DNA of 64,000 nucleotides from Pseudomonas sp. BGI-2 (GCF_004310295.1 NZ_SISB01000021.1:1-64000), one strand, 5' to 3'. Positions 43,104 through 52,019 are shown, counted from the first letter of the stretch. The notes: generated from the letters alone by a model not told the origin. Translations and numbers: made by a program.

Positions 43104-43709
43104 ATGCAACGCGACGCACTCCTGACACAGGATGAACTGGATTTTATCCAGACCATGCAACACAACCCGCAACTCAATGTGCGGGATGCGACGTCGAGTC
43201 TGCTCGTCAATGGTGGATCGCAAATCCGTGATCTGCTCACACGCCTGGCGGCACATGAGCAAGTGACCATTCAGGCCAACTTCGAAAACCAGCAAATGAC
43301 CTTTCCGCTGCACCTGGTGGAAGACGAATTTCATGCGCTGCATTTGCGCCTGGGCGTGCCGAGTATTTATGAAGACGGGCCGATGGTACGGCCATGGCGC
43401 CTGACAGTTGAAGAGCCGGTGGCGCTGGAAAATGCCAAAGGTCAACCCGGCACGATGTGGGTGCACGAAATATCGTTCAAAGGGGTTTTGCTGGAAGTCC
43501 GCAACAAGACCAAACCGCCCAAGCATTTCGCGTTGTGGTTCAGTCCGTCAGGCTATGAGCGGATTGCGCTGCGCGGCACTTTTGAGCGTGAAACCGAACA
43601 AGGTTTCTACGCCTACGAATTGAGCCAGACCGACAAGGACGAGACCGAGCGTCTGCGCCAGTACATCCTTCAGCAGCATCGTCTGACACATCCCGCACTG
43701 CACAACTGA
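43104..43709 (+). CDS. PilZ/YcgR-like protein next to LOV gene
   Basis: A 201-residue protein without a clear family call. The N-terminal part (NVRDATSSLLVNGGSQIRDLLTRLAA, then QMTFPLHLVEDEFHALHLRLGVPS) looks like a YcgR/FlgX N-terminal beta domain. RPWRLTVEEPVAL, then VHEISFKGVLLEV, resemble the RxxxR and D/N-x-S-x-x-G motifs of PilZ domains, but both are degenerate (RPWR; EISFKG). Cyclic-di-GMP binding is therefore uncertain. The ATG at 43104 was chosen; a TTG at 43050 is also in frame but overlaps nothing useful. Placement between a light sensor and its regulator is suggestive. Confidence 0.55.
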   Translation: MQRDALLTQDELDFIQTMQHNPQLNVRDATSSLLVNGGSQIRDLLTRLAAHEQVTIQANFENQQMTFPLHLVEDEFHALHLRLGVPSIYEDGPMVRPWRLTVEEPVALENAKGQPGTMWVHEISFKGVLLEVRNKTKPPKHFALWFSPSGYERIALRGTFERETEQGFYAYELSQTDKDETERLRQYILQQHRLTHPALHN

Positions 43710-43711
43710 AT

Positions 43712-44689
43712 TCAGGTATCCAGGTTTCCTGCCAGGAACTGTTTCAGGCGCTGACGCATCACCATTCCCTCATTTCCCAGGCACCCGATCGACGTTCCGG
43801 CCAGGCTGTCCTGTGCCAGGTCCGACGCATCACCGGCCAGCAACAACTGACAATCCAGGCTCAGGGCCAGGCGATTCAAACGTCGAGGCAACTCAACGGC
43901 TGGCGCGTGATTGGACACCAGCACCAGCGCCGTGGGCTTGATCCGCTCGCAAACCAGGGTCAGCTCATCGAATGGCTGACCGATAGCCAGCAACTGAATC
44001 GCCGAATCGACACTGCTCAGGTACAGCGCCGTGACCAGCACTTCCAGCTCATGAGCCTGATCGGCCAAGGCGCAGACAATCACGCGTCGTGGTTGCATGA
44101 CGCGCACCAGCAGCATGCGTTGCAGTACGCGAGAACGCAGAAAACCATCCAGAAATAGCCATTCGCTGGTCTGACCGAACGCCTCATGGCGCTGCAGCAT
44201 CAGCTTCCAGATTGGCAACAGGATGTCCTGGAACACCGCGGTCAGGGGGTAACTGGAAAAAATCTGTCCATAGACTTGCTCCAGTTGCACCTCGTCAAAC
44301 GCCGTCACCGCCATCTGAACCTGCTGCTGCCACTGGGCGTAGTCGACCTGAACGAGTTCGTCGGGAATAATCTTTGCCAGTGCTTTGAGGGGTTCGGTCT
44401 TGGCCAGTATCTTGCCGACCTTGCTGACCGCGACGCCGCGGTCGATCCAGCCGAGAATGCTGCGAACCTTTTCGATGTCGGCCATCGAGTACAGCCGATG
44501 CCCGCTTTCGGTGCGTGTGGGCTGGATCAGGCCATACCGCCGCTCCCACGCCCGCAACGTGACGGGGTTGATACCCGTCAGGCGGGCAACCTCACGGATA
44601 GGGAACAGATCTTCTTGCGCAATGGAAGGATCCGTCTGTGAGGCAGGGGCACTTTCAGTCAGGAAAGGCATGAGGCGGTCGACATCCAT
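43712..44689 (-). CDS. MerR-family regulator, class II LitR/PplR type
   Basis: A 325-residue regulator. The MerR winged helix is at about 28-95 (PIREVARLTGINPVTLRAWERRYGLIQPTRTESGHRLYSMADIEK), followed by a helical bundle (about 120-200) and a Rossmann-like C-terminal domain (about 200-325) that in CarH/LitR holds adenosylcobalamin. Here the Wx9EH signature is absent (Trp177 is followed at the matching spot by Arg-Val), and the axial-His motif reads DQAHELE with Glu in place of the usual Gly. This matches the class II group, which does not use B12 and in P. putida works with short LOV proteins. It is convergent with the PilZ-like gene and divergent from the gene at 44884. Confidence 0.85.
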   Translation of the reverse strand: MDVDRLMPFLTESAPASQTDPSIAQEDLFPIREVARLTGINPVTLRAWERRYGLIQPTRTESGHRLYSMADIEKVRSILGWIDRGVAVSKVGKILAKTEPLKALAKIIPDELVQVDYAQWQQQVQMAVTAFDEVQLEQVYGQIFSSYPLTAVFQDILLPIWKLMLQRHEAFGQTSEWLFLDGFLRSRVLQRMLLVRVMQPRRVIVCALADQAHELEVLVTALYLSSVDSAIQLLAIGQPFDELTLVCERIKPTALVLVSNHAPAVELPRRLNRLALSLDCQLLLAGDASDLAQDSLAGTSIGCLGNEGMVMRQRLKQFLAGNLDT

Positions 44690-44742
44690 GTGCGAAATTG
44701 GATCCCATTCTACTCCTCATGCCCCATGACTATTCAAGGCAT

Positions 44743-44776
44743 TGATAAACGACGAATGCCGCTGGTGTATTTATCA
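44743..44776. promoter_or_regulatory. Inverted repeat in divergent promoter
   Basis: TGATAAA (44743-44749) and TTTATCA (44770-44776) are perfect inverted arms 20 bases apart, between the MerR gene and the gene at 44884. It could be an operator. It does not match the PplR consensus T(G/A)TACA-N12-TGTA(C/T)A that I know from P. putida, and I see no match to that consensus here. Confidence 0.4.
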
Positions 44777-44883
44777 TAATCAGGAATAATCCTTGCTTGT
44801 CTCAAGGCGCAGCCCATCATCCCGGCGTTGCGCCTGGCGAAACTCCCACCCGGAGTAACGCGTCTGTCATACGGAGATACACA

Positions 44884-45453
44884 ATGTCTACCTCACCCGT
44901 CACGCTGATGGTTTCACGACGCGTCGCCGATGGGCGTTATCAGGACCTGATGGTCTGGTTGCGCGAAGGCGAACAACTGGCCACCGACTTTCCCGGTTAT
45001 CTCGGCTCAGGTGTGCTCGCTCCGCCGCCCGCAGATAACGAATTCCAGATTATTTTCCGATTTGCCGACGAGCAAACCATGCACGCCTGGGAGCATTCGG
45101 CTTCGCGTACCGCATGGCTGGCCCGCGGCAGCGATCTGTTTGCGCATAAAACGGAACATCGCGTCAGCGGGATCGAAGGCTGGTTCGGCGCTGCCGGCCA
45201 GCGTCCACCCCGCTGGAAACAGGCCGTGGCGATCTGGCTGGCGTTCTTTCCGGTTTCCTTGCTGTTCAACTTAGTATTGGGGCCGTTGCTCGGCGAAATG
45301 AGCCTGCTGCCTCGCGTGTTCATCAGCACTCTGTGCCTGACTCCGTTGATGGTCTACTTCTTCATTCCGCTGTCGACCCGCATGCTTGCCGGCTGGCTGA
45401 ACAGCGCGCCAGCACGTCCGTTGCCCGCCGAGCCCACCCCCCAAAATCACTGA
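44884..45453 (+). CDS. Antibiotic-biosynthesis-monooxygenase-domain membrane protein
   Basis: A 189-residue protein. The N-terminal half (about 5-95) is an ABM/dimeric alpha-beta barrel domain (VTLMVSRRVADGRYQDLMVWL, then FQIIFRFADEQTMHAWE). The C-terminal half has two membrane helices (WLAFFPVSLLFNLVLG and VFISTLCLTPLMVYFFIPL). Similar ABM-plus-two-helix proteins are common in bacteria and have no established function. The ATG at 44884 follows CGGAGATACACA. Its position next to the light-type regulator suggests it is a target. Confidence 0.8.
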   Translation: MSTSPVTLMVSRRVADGRYQDLMVWLREGEQLATDFPGYLGSGVLAPPPADNEFQIIFRFADEQTMHAWEHSASRTAWLARGSDLFAHKTEHRVSGIEGWFGAAGQRPPRWKQAVAIWLAFFPVSLLFNLVLGPLLGEMSLLPRVFISTLCLTPLMVYFFIPLSTRMLAGWLNSAPARPLPAEPTPQNH

Positions 45454-45458
45454 TCCTT

Positions 45459-45562
45459 ATAGGAGCGAGGCTTGCCCGCGAAGAAGACAACTCGGTTCAA
45501 CAGACAGATCGAGTTATCGTTCTTCGCGGGCAAGTCGGATCGCCGCATCGCTCGCTCCTACA
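45459..45562. repeat. REP pair (REPIN)
   Basis: ATAGGAGCGAGGCTTGCCCG near 45460 and, inverted, TTCTTCGCGGGCAAGTCGGA followed by CGCCGCATCGCTCGCTCCTAC ending at 45561. The two arms are of different REP subtypes, as at 56233 and 57566. Confidence 0.9.
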
Positions 45563-45622
45563 ATAGCCACCTCACGACCCGTCGCTGGTATAGTTTTGCT
45601 CTTACCACGACGCGAGCCGTTC

Positions 45623-46333
45623 ATGACCTCTTCTGCAGCTCCGATCCTCATCACCGGTGCCGGCCAGCGTGTCGGCCTGCACTGTGCACAGCGTTTGCTC
45701 GAAGACGGCCATCCGGTGATCTTCAGCTACCGCAGCGATCGTCCCGGCGTGCAGACATTGCGCGACTTGGGCGCCATCGCGGTGTTTGCGGACTTCTCCA
45801 CTGAAGCAGGAATCCTCGCGTTCATCACCGAACTCAAAACCCACACCGATAGCCTGCGCGCCATTGTCCATAACGCCTCCGAATGGCTGGCCGAAACACC
45901 CGACACCGACGCCGAGGCCTTCACCCGCATGTTCAGCGTGCACATGCTGGCGCCGTACCTGATCAACCTGCACTGCGCCGACTTGCTCGAACGCTCAAGC
46001 CCCGCTGACATCGTGCACATCAGCGATGACGTGACCCGCAAGGGCAGCAGCAGGCACATAGGCTACTGCGCCAGCAAAGCCGGGCTCGACAGCCTCACCC
46101 TGTCCTTTGCCGCGAAATACGCGCCGACAATCAAGGTGAACGGTATCGCGCCAGCCCTGCTAATGTTCAATCCCTACGACGACGCCGCGTACCGCGCCAA
46201 AGCCCTGGCCAAATCCGCGCTGGGCATCGAACCCGGCAGCGAAGTGATCTACCAGAGCCTGCGTTATTTGCTCGACAACCCTTATGTCACCGGCACGACC
46301 CTGACCGTCAACGGCGGACGGCACATCAAATAA
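45623..46333 (+). CDS. folM: Dihydromonapterin reductase FolM
   Basis: A short-chain dehydrogenase of 236 residues. The cofactor motif is [16 protein letters not shown], and [13 protein letters not shown] holds the catalytic Tyr and Lys. FolM reduces dihydromonapterin to tetrahydromonapterin, the pterin cofactor of phenylalanine hydroxylase in Pseudomonas. The sequence around [22 protein letters not shown] fits FolM rather than FabG. It starts the folM-folE-folX row; the ATG at 45623 begins the family's first strand. Confidence 0.85.
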   Translation: MTSSAAPILITGAGQRVGLHCAQRLLEDGHPVIFSYRSDRPGVQTLRDLGAIAVFADFSTEAGILAFITELKTHTDSLRAIVHNASEWLAETPDTDAEAFTRMFSVHMLAPYLINLHCADLLERSSPADIVHISDDVTRKGSSRHIGYCASKAGLDSLTLSFAAKYAPTIKVNGIAPALLMFNPYDDAAYRAKALAKSALGIEPGSEVIYQSLRYLLDNPYVTGTTLTVNGGRHIK

Positions 46334-46355
46334 GCGGCCCCCGCGAGGATGTTCC

Positions 46356-46931
46356 ATGACGTTATCCCTGCCCCAGAATTCTCTGCCCCAGAGCTATCGC
46401 GAGATCCTCATTGGCCTCGGTGAAAACCCCGACCGCGAAGGACTGCAAGACACCCCTGTTCGCGCGGCCAAGGCCATGCAGTACCTCTGCCATGGCTACG
46501 ACCAGAGTGTCGAAGAGATCGTCAACGGCGCACTGTTTGCGTCAGACACCGACGAGATGATCATCGTCGCCGACATCGAGCTCTATTCATTGTGCGAACA
46601 TCACCTGCTGCCCTTCATTGGCAAGGCCCATGTGGCTTATATTCCCACGGGCAAGGTGCTGGGCCTGTCGAAGATCGCGCGGCTGGTGGACATGTTCGCC
46701 CGTCGCCTGCAAATTCAGGAAAACCTCACCCGGCAAATCGCCGAGGCGGTGCAACAGGTGACCGACGCGGCCGGTGTCGCGGTGGTCATCGAAGCCAAGC
46801 ATATGTGCATGATGATGCGCGGCGTCGAGAAACAGAATTCGACCATGAACACTTCGGTGATGCTCGGCGCCTTCCGCGAGTCGAGCAACACCCGCCAGGA
46901 GTTCCTGCAATTGATTGGACGGAGCAAGTAG
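46356..46931 (+). CDS. folE: GTP cyclohydrolase I
   Basis: A 191-residue enzyme converting GTP to dihydroneopterin triphosphate, the first step of folate and monapterin synthesis. The zinc-binding CEHH and following Cys are in [20 protein letters not shown] and [15 protein letters not shown]; the catalytic stretch [17 protein letters not shown] is typical. It follows folM by 22 bp and is followed by folX two bases after its stop. A copy of folE is among the light-induced genes reported in P. putida. Confidence 0.95.
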   Translation: MTLSLPQNSLPQSYREILIGLGENPDREGLQDTPVRAAKAMQYLCHGYDQSVEEIVNGALFASDTDEMIIVADIELYSLCEHHLLPFIGKAHVAYIPTGKVLGLSKIARLVDMFARRLQIQENLTRQIAEAVQQVTDAAGVAVVIEAKHMCMMMRGVEKQNSTMNTSVMLGAFRESSNTRQEFLQLIGRSK

Positions 46932-46933
46932 CA

Positions 46934-47305
46934 ATGCCACAACTTCAACCAGGAATGGCACGCATCCGGGTCAAAGACCTGTGCCTGCGGACCTTCATCG
47001 GGATCAACGAGGATGAAATCCTCAACAAGCAGGATGTGCTGATCAACCTGACCATCCTGTATGCCGCTCAGGAAGCGGTGCGTGACAACGACATCGATCA
47101 CGCGCTGAATTACCGAACCATCACCAAGGCGATCATCGCTCACGTGGAGGGCAATCGTTTCGCGTTGCTCGAACGCCTGACCCAGGAAATTCTCGATCTG
47201 GTCATGGCCAACGCGTCGGTGCTGTACGCCGAGGTTGAAGTCGACAAGCCGCACGCCCTGCGATTCGCCGAGTCGGTGTCGATTACCCTGGCCGCGAGCC
47301 GCTGA
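46934..47305 (+). CDS. folX: Dihydroneopterin triphosphate 2'-epimerase
   Basis: A 123-residue protein of the FolB/FolX family (tunnelling fold) with [18 protein letters not shown] at the N-terminus, [16 protein letters not shown] and a C-terminal [19 protein letters not shown]. FolX makes dihydromonapterin triphosphate from dihydroneopterin triphosphate; together with FolE and FolM it makes tetrahydromonapterin. The start at 46934 lies two bases after the folE stop. Confidence 0.9.
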   Translation: MPQLQPGMARIRVKDLCLRTFIGINEDEILNKQDVLINLTILYAAQEAVRDNDIDHALNYRTITKAIIAHVEGNRFALLERLTQEILDLVMANASVLYAEVEVDKPHALRFAESVSITLAASR

Positions 47306-47373
47306 CCGCGTCTGGCGCATTGTCCGTCAGACTTTTATCATCCGCGCCACGATTGGATTGCACAGAGCCCGCC

Positions 47374-47670
47374 ATGAACGATCAACAACGCCTGGAACTT
47401 GAAGCCGCCGCCTTTCGCCGGCTGGTCGCCCACTTGGACAGCCGCAAGGATGTGCAGAACATCGACCTGATGAACCTCTCCGGTTTCTGCCGCAACTGCC
47501 TGTCCAAGTGGTACAAGGCCGCCGCCGACGAACGCCAGATCGAGGTCAGCCTCGATGACGCCCGCGAAGTGGTTTACGGCATGCCGTACGCCGAGTGGAA
47601 AGCCCAATACCAGCAAGAAGCCAACGCCGAACAACAAGCGGCGTTCGCCAAAGGAAAACCCAATGATTAG
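47374..47670 (+). CDS. DUF1244-family protein
   Basis: A 98-residue soluble protein with the DUF1244 pattern RRLVAHLDSRKDVQNIDLMNLSGFCRNCLSKWY and a second motif EVVYGMPYAEWKAQYQ. The two close cysteines in FCRNC might bind metal. Function unknown. It follows folX by 68 bp on the same strand and may share its message; it is also often found near folate genes. Confidence 0.85.
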   Translation: MNDQQRLELEAAAFRRLVAHLDSRKDVQNIDLMNLSGFCRNCLSKWYKAAADERQIEVSLDDAREVVYGMPYAEWKAQYQQEANAEQQAAFAKGKPND

Positions 47671-48250
47671 GCGCTTGCTAAGTGTTAGCAACAGGCTAGG
47701 TTTACAAACAAGGAGTTAAATAGCTTCAGACGCTATGGTTTAAGCCTCTGACTCTGAGTCCTTTCGATAAGAATCTTCGATTCATCAGGGTGGGGGCTGG
47801 CTGATGGAGCTTGTTTGGGCGACCGAAGATTTGGTGATTGCCGGGCGTTCGTACACCGGCTTTCCGATTCTACTTTGGGACACGATGGAGAGTTTCGATA
47901 AAATCGTACCGCGTGATCTTACACCGTATATCCCTATACGCCCCCTCTCTCATTTCCCGTGAAAAAGGTAATCAAAACTGTTACTCCCCTTAAATAAGGA
48001 ACAGACTGTCATGTAACTCATCCTTAGCTCATTCTGATTCTGTAGGCTCTTCCACCTGCCCCTCCCTCAATTCAAATGGCTATAAGCAAGTATTTGACCA
48101 CTGGCTTACGTTCAGACGTTTACAATTCAATAACATTGTTGCACTCAGCTCCTACATCCGCCCAGTATAGTAGGCGAAATTTTAATTCATTTAATTTTAA
48201 AATATTTGATCCTGAATACTTAAAAATTTTTAATAGATGCTTGGTGTTTA
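47671..48250. other. 580-bp gene-poor, A+T-rich stretch left of the efflux gene
   Basis: Apart from the integrase-like fragment at 47804-47962, no gene is evident. From about 47930 the composition turns strongly A+T-rich (TTTAATTTTAAAATATTTGA near 48190-48210), unlike the rest of the window, which marks this as an acquired segment. Confidence 0.6.
47804..47962 (+). pseudogene. Fragment resembling an integrase N-terminus
   Basis: The ATG at 47804 opens a 52-codon frame (MELVWATEDLVIAGRSYTGF, then PILLWDTMESFDKIVPRDLT) that resembles the start of tyrosine-recombinase-type integrases, where a short N-terminal segment with GRxYxGFPxLL occurs. The frame then ends at 47962 and I see no continuation in either strand. 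It is a debris marker for a mobile element; the family assignment is by pattern memory only. Confidence 0.45.
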
Positions 48251-49750
48251 ATGACCTCTCGATGGATCGTTCTCGTAATTGTCTCTAGCGCACTGTTCTT
48301 AGTCAGCATTGACGTAACTGTACTGCACACGGCCCTGCCGGGTATTGTCTATGACCTCGGCGCGACCAGTTCTCAAAAGTTGTGGATCGTAAATACCTAT
48401 TCCCTGGTCGTGGCGGGGCTGTTGCCCGGCTTTGGTGCACTGGGCGATCGCATTGGCCATCGCCGCGTCTTCATGTGGGGGCTGGTCGGGTTCGGGATCG
48501 CCTCACTGGCCGCCGCCTTCGCGCCAAGTGCCGAATTACTCATCACTGCCCGTATGCTGCTTGCCGTGGGAGCGGCAATGATGCTGCCCGCCACTATTGC
48601 TCTTCTGCGGCTGACCTTCAAGGAGGAGCGCGAGAGCGCTATCGCACTTGGCATATGGGGAGCCACCGCTTCCTGCGCTGTGGCCATCGGCCCGCTGATT
48701 GGAGGGGCGTTGTTGGAGTATTTTTGGTGGGGAGCAGTTTTCCTGATCAATGTGCCTGTCGTGCTGGTCACACTGGCCCTGACCCTCCGTTATGTTCCCA
48801 GCCATGGGGGAAATGCCACGCGCCATTGGGATTTTTGGACCTCCGTCCTTATTACGCTCGCCTTGGTGGGACTCATCTATGGGCTGAAGGAGGCTATCAG
48901 GCCCGACGGCGATACCATACATACCCTCGCGGCAATTGTTCTCGGCGGGTTGTTCACATGGTTGTTTCTGCGGCGACAGAAGAGTCTTCCCTCACCAATG
49001 TTGGACTTTTCGCTGTTTCGCAACCCGCGCTTCGCTGCAGGCATTATGGCAGCGCTGTTCAGCAGCCTGGCTATTATGGGCACCGATTTCGTAATTACCC
49101 AGCAACTGCAGCTTTCACACGGCTATACGCCTTTACAGGCGGGGCTGTACCTACTGCCAATCGCCGTCGCCGCGTTCCTGTCGGGCCCCGCTATAGGCTC
49201 CGTACTTATGCAGGTAGGGGTGGAACGCATGCTCGCAGTTATGCTCGGAGTGACTGGAATTGGGCTTGGTCTGTTTACCTTGTCGGGTGACGTCTCTCTC
49301 ATCTGGCAGGCTGCCGCGCTGGCTCTATTTGGTTTTGGAGCGGGCGGAACCATGTCAGCTGCCTCTAGCGCAATTATGATCAGCGTGCCAGTGGATCGCG
49401 CGGGTATGGCTGGCTCCATCCAGGAGGTATCATTTGAACTGGGAGCAACGCTTGGTGTGGCCGTATTGGGCAGCCTGATGGCTGCGGTCTATACCGCCTC
49501 CTTTGCACCTCCATCGGATATGACCGTCCCGGTATTGGCATGGGACAGTATCGACCAGGCGTTGATTGCTGCCAGTTCACTTTCGCCCGATGCCGCAGCA
49601 CGCATGACGGCAGCAGCGCGAATAGCCTTTGATCGCGGAGCTATCGTCAGCTTCACATTGGGGGCAGCCCTCGTGACGGCATTGGCGATTGGCATCGGTA
49701 TACTGGCGCACCGCAGATCTGCCAACGCAAGCCTTCCGGTAGAACTATGA
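48251..49750 (+). CDS. MFS multidrug efflux pump (DHA2, QacA/SmvA-like)
   Basis: A 499-residue inner-membrane transporter with 14 predicted helices. The motif-A loop is FGALGDRIGHRRVFMWG (about 60-76), and the acidic DVTVLHTALPG in helix 1 (the Asp-bearing motif of DHA2 pumps) is present. WGATASCAVAIGPLIGGAL is the antiporter motif C. QacA and SmvA relatives export quaternary ammonium compounds and viologens. Codon use is less G+C-biased than in neighbouring genes. The ribosome site is weak. It sits in an insert with an integrase fragment on one side and an IS-like end on the other. Confidence 0.88.
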   Translation: MTSRWIVLVIVSSALFLVSIDVTVLHTALPGIVYDLGATSSQKLWIVNTYSLVVAGLLPGFGALGDRIGHRRVFMWGLVGFGIASLAAAFAPSAELLITARMLLAVGAAMMLPATIALLRLTFKEERESAIALGIWGATASCAVAIGPLIGGALLEYFWWGAVFLINVPVVLVTLALTLRYVPSHGGNATRHWDFWTSVLITLALVGLIYGLKEAIRPDGDTIHTLAAIVLGGLFTWLFLRRQKSLPSPMLDFSLFRNPRFAAGIMAALFSSLAIMGTDFVITQQLQLSHGYTPLQAGLYLLPIAVAAFLSGPAIGSVLMQVGVERMLAVMLGVTGIGLGLFTLSGDVSLIWQAAALALFGFGAGGTMSAASSAIMISVPVDRAGMAGSIQEVSFELGATLGVAVLGSLMAAVYTASFAPPSDMTVPVLAWDSIDQALIAASSLSPDAAARMTAAARIAFDRGAIVSFTLGAALVTALAIGIGILAHRRSANASLPVEL

Positions 49751-49970
49751 ATGCGTGAACCGTATTGGCGTTCATTCAGATGTGAGGTCGGCTTCCATGG
49801 CAGCAAGTTCAACCACTCAATCTCTGCCCGCAGGGCAGAAACCAGAGCCCTCAAGACATGAAGTTTTTTAGGCCGGAGTCGGTCACGACCGAATGTTACT
49901 TGGGCTTTTTTCAGCGTGGCAAGTTAGGCCGTGAGGGCGGGGGCTGTACGAATTGACCTCCGCCAATAAA

Positions 49971-50011
49971 TGGTCAGGTCGAATGCAAACGGGTGGTCAA
50001 GTGGAGTGCAA
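49971..50011. mobile_element. Two direct repeats resembling an IS21-family end
   Basis: TGGTCAGGTCGAATGCAA (49971-49988) and TGGTCAAGTGGAGTGCAA (49994-50011) are direct repeats with a 23-bp period. They follow CTGTACGAATTGACCTCC at 49944. Spaced direct repeats near a terminus are typical of IS21-family ends, where the transposase binds. No transposase gene is present, so this is a remnant or solo end. Confidence 0.5.
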
Positions 50012-50130
50012 TTATCCAGCTTAGGTGTGGTTCGAAATGACCTCAAAAAAAGTAAAAAAAATTACTATATGTAAGTAACTGAAAACGTTTGCGAATATCG
50101 CATTTAACAGTTAATAAGGAGCCATATTCA

Positions 50131-50469
50131 ATGAGTGATTTGAACACCCTGCGCACCCGCCTCAAGAGCGGCGAACACGTTTTTGCCGACACCTTGGCCT
50201 TCATCGCCACCGGCTACGAATATCAGCCCCAAGCCTTCAACAACGGCGGCGTGGAAAACGCAGCCGGGCAGAACGAAGGCTCGTGCAAGACTCTGGGTCT
50301 GGCGCTGCTGGAAGGCTTGAGCGATGAAGAAACGTTGTTGGCGTTCGGCGAGCATTACCGCTCGGTGGTGGCCACGCCTGAAGGCAGCGATCACGGCAAT
50401 ATCCGCGCGTTGATTGCGCATGGTTTGGCCGGTGTGAATTTCACTCAGCAGCCGCTGACTCGTCGCTGA
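50131..50469 (+). CDS. HopJ-family protein
   Basis: A 112-residue protein with the HopJ pattern: FADTLAFIATGYEYQPQAFNNGG, then AAGQNEGSCKTLGLALLEGLSDEETLLAFGEHYRSV. HopJ-like proteins are widespread in pseudomonads; although the family name comes from type III effector work, most chromosomal copies have no type III context, as here. The ATG at 50131 follows AAGGA. Its composition is host-like, so the accessory insert ends before it. Confidence 0.8.
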   Translation: MSDLNTLRTRLKSGEHVFADTLAFIATGYEYQPQAFNNGGVENAAGQNEGSCKTLGLALLEGLSDEETLLAFGEHYRSVVATPEGSDHGNIRALIAHGLAGVNFTQQPLTRR

Positions 50470-50592
50470 TTCCACGCCCACCCAACACATCCCGACTTTT
50501 AAGATTGACCCGGCGACTTTATTTCGTTTGCCGGGCAACGCTGCTCACGGCTTAGATAAAAAGAAGCATCCCTTCTTCTGAGTCAGGTATCC

Positions 50593-51843
50593 ATGAGCAG
50601 CGAAACCATCAGCCGGTCGATCAACATCGTGCACCCCGTCACACTCAGCCACGGCAAAAACGCCGAGGTCTGGGACACCGATGGCAAACGCTATATCGAC
50701 TTTGTCGGCGGCATCGGCGTGCTGAACCTCGGCCATTGCCATCCGCGCATCGTCGAAGCCATTCGTGAACAAGCCACCCGGCTGACTCACTACGCGTTCA
50801 ACGCCGCCCCGCATGTGCCCTACCTCGAACTGATGGATCGCCTGACGGCGTTCATGCCAGTGGACTACCCGGTCAGCGGCATGCTCACCAACAGCGGCGC
50901 GGAAGCAGCGGAAAACGCCCTGAAGATCGTGCGTGGCGCCACCGGTCGCACCGCGGTCATCGCTTTCGATGGCGCCTTCCACGGCCGCACCCTCGCCACA
51001 CTCAATCTCAATGGCAAAGTCGCGCCTTACAAACAGAAAGTCGGCGTGCTGCCGGGGCCGGTGTTTCATTTGCCGTACCCGAGCAAGGACAACGGCGTGA
51101 CCTGCGCCGAAGCCTTGAAGGCCATGGATCGACTGTTCAGTGTCGAGATCGACGTTGAAGATGTGGCCTGCTTTATCGTCGAACCGGTGCAAGGTGAAGC
51201 TGGCTTCCTGGCGATGGATGTGGAGTTCGCCCAAGCGCTGCGACGCTTCTGCGATGAGAAGGGCATTGTGTTGATCGCCGACGAAATCCAGTCCGGCTTC
51301 GGTCGCACCGGCCAGCGCTTTGCGTTCTCGCGACTGGGCATTGAGCCGGACCTGATCCTGCTGGGCAAAAGCATTGCCGGCGGCGTGCCGCTGGGTGCGG
51401 TTGTCGGGCGTAAGTCGCTGCTCGACACCTTGCCAAAGGGCGGGCTGGGCGGCACCTATTCAGGCAATCCCATCGCCTGCGCCGCGGCGCTGGCAACCCT
51501 GGACGAAATGACTGACGCGCAGCTGCAAGCCTGGGGCTCACAACAGGAAGAAGCGATTGTCAGCCGCTACGAATCATGGCGTACCAGCAAGCTGTCGCCG
51601 TATCTGGGCCGTTTGACCGGCGTGGGTGCAATGCGGGGCATCGAGTTGATCAATGCCGACGGCACACCGGCATCGGCGCAGTTGACCCAGCTGCTGGCGT
51701 TGGCACGAGACGCAGGTTTGCTGGTGATGCCCAGCGGCAAGGCGCGCCACATCATCCGGCTGTTGGCGCCGTTGACCACCGAGGCGGTAGTGCTGGAAGA
51801 AGGGCTGGATATCCTTGAGGCGTGCCTGGCGAAGCTTTCCTGA
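50593..51843 (+). CDS. Class III omega-aminotransferase (4-aminobutyrate type)
   Basis: A PLP-dependent aminotransferase of 416 residues, close in layout to GabT/PuuE. LTNSGAEAAENALKIVRGATGRTAVIAFDGAFHGRTLAT, the Asp in LIADEIQSGFGRTG and the Schiff-base Lys in LLGKSIAGGVPLGAVVG are all present. It probably transfers the amino group of 4-aminobutyrate or a diamine to 2-oxoglutarate. No succinate-semialdehyde dehydrogenase gene lies beside it in the window, so its pathway is not fixed. Confidence 0.88.
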   Translation: MSSETISRSINIVHPVTLSHGKNAEVWDTDGKRYIDFVGGIGVLNLGHCHPRIVEAIREQATRLTHYAFNAAPHVPYLELMDRLTAFMPVDYPVSGMLTNSGAEAAENALKIVRGATGRTAVIAFDGAFHGRTLATLNLNGKVAPYKQKVGVLPGPVFHLPYPSKDNGVTCAEALKAMDRLFSVEIDVEDVACFIVEPVQGEAGFLAMDVEFAQALRRFCDEKGIVLIADEIQSGFGRTGQRFAFSRLGIEPDLILLGKSIAGGVPLGAVVGRKSLLDTLPKGGLGGTYSGNPIACAAALATLDEMTDAQLQAWGSQQEEAIVSRYESWRTSKLSPYLGRLTGVGAMRGIELINADGTPASAQLTQLLALARDAGLLVMPSGKARHIIRLLAPLTTEAVVLEEGLDILEACLAKLS

Positions 51844-51859
51844 GAGCAAACTACGATCA

Positions 51860-51904
51860 GGGACTGACATAGCGAATTATGTTCGCTTGTAGTCCCCGAT
51901 TTTG
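51860..51904 (+). terminator. Hairpin and T-run after the aminotransferase
   Basis: GGGACT at 51860 pairs with AGTCCC at 51891-51896; inside, AGCGAA pairs with TTCGCT. The stem is followed by CGATTTT. It is a plausible terminator for the gene ending at 51843. Confidence 0.55.
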
Positions 51905-52019
51905 CGTCGCAATACTGGCCAAATACCCCCTTTACCAAGCGAGATCACTACCACCTATAAGCCTCAGGCAGTCATGTAGCAATGCCCCGGACAGCCTGAC
52001 CGCTGCACGTTATTGATAG

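Noticed and set aside
44690..44883. PplR consensus site (TRTACA-N12-TGTAYA)
   Set aside because: No match by eye in this or the other intergenic spaces of the block; only an unrelated TGATAAA/TTTATCA inverted repeat was seen.
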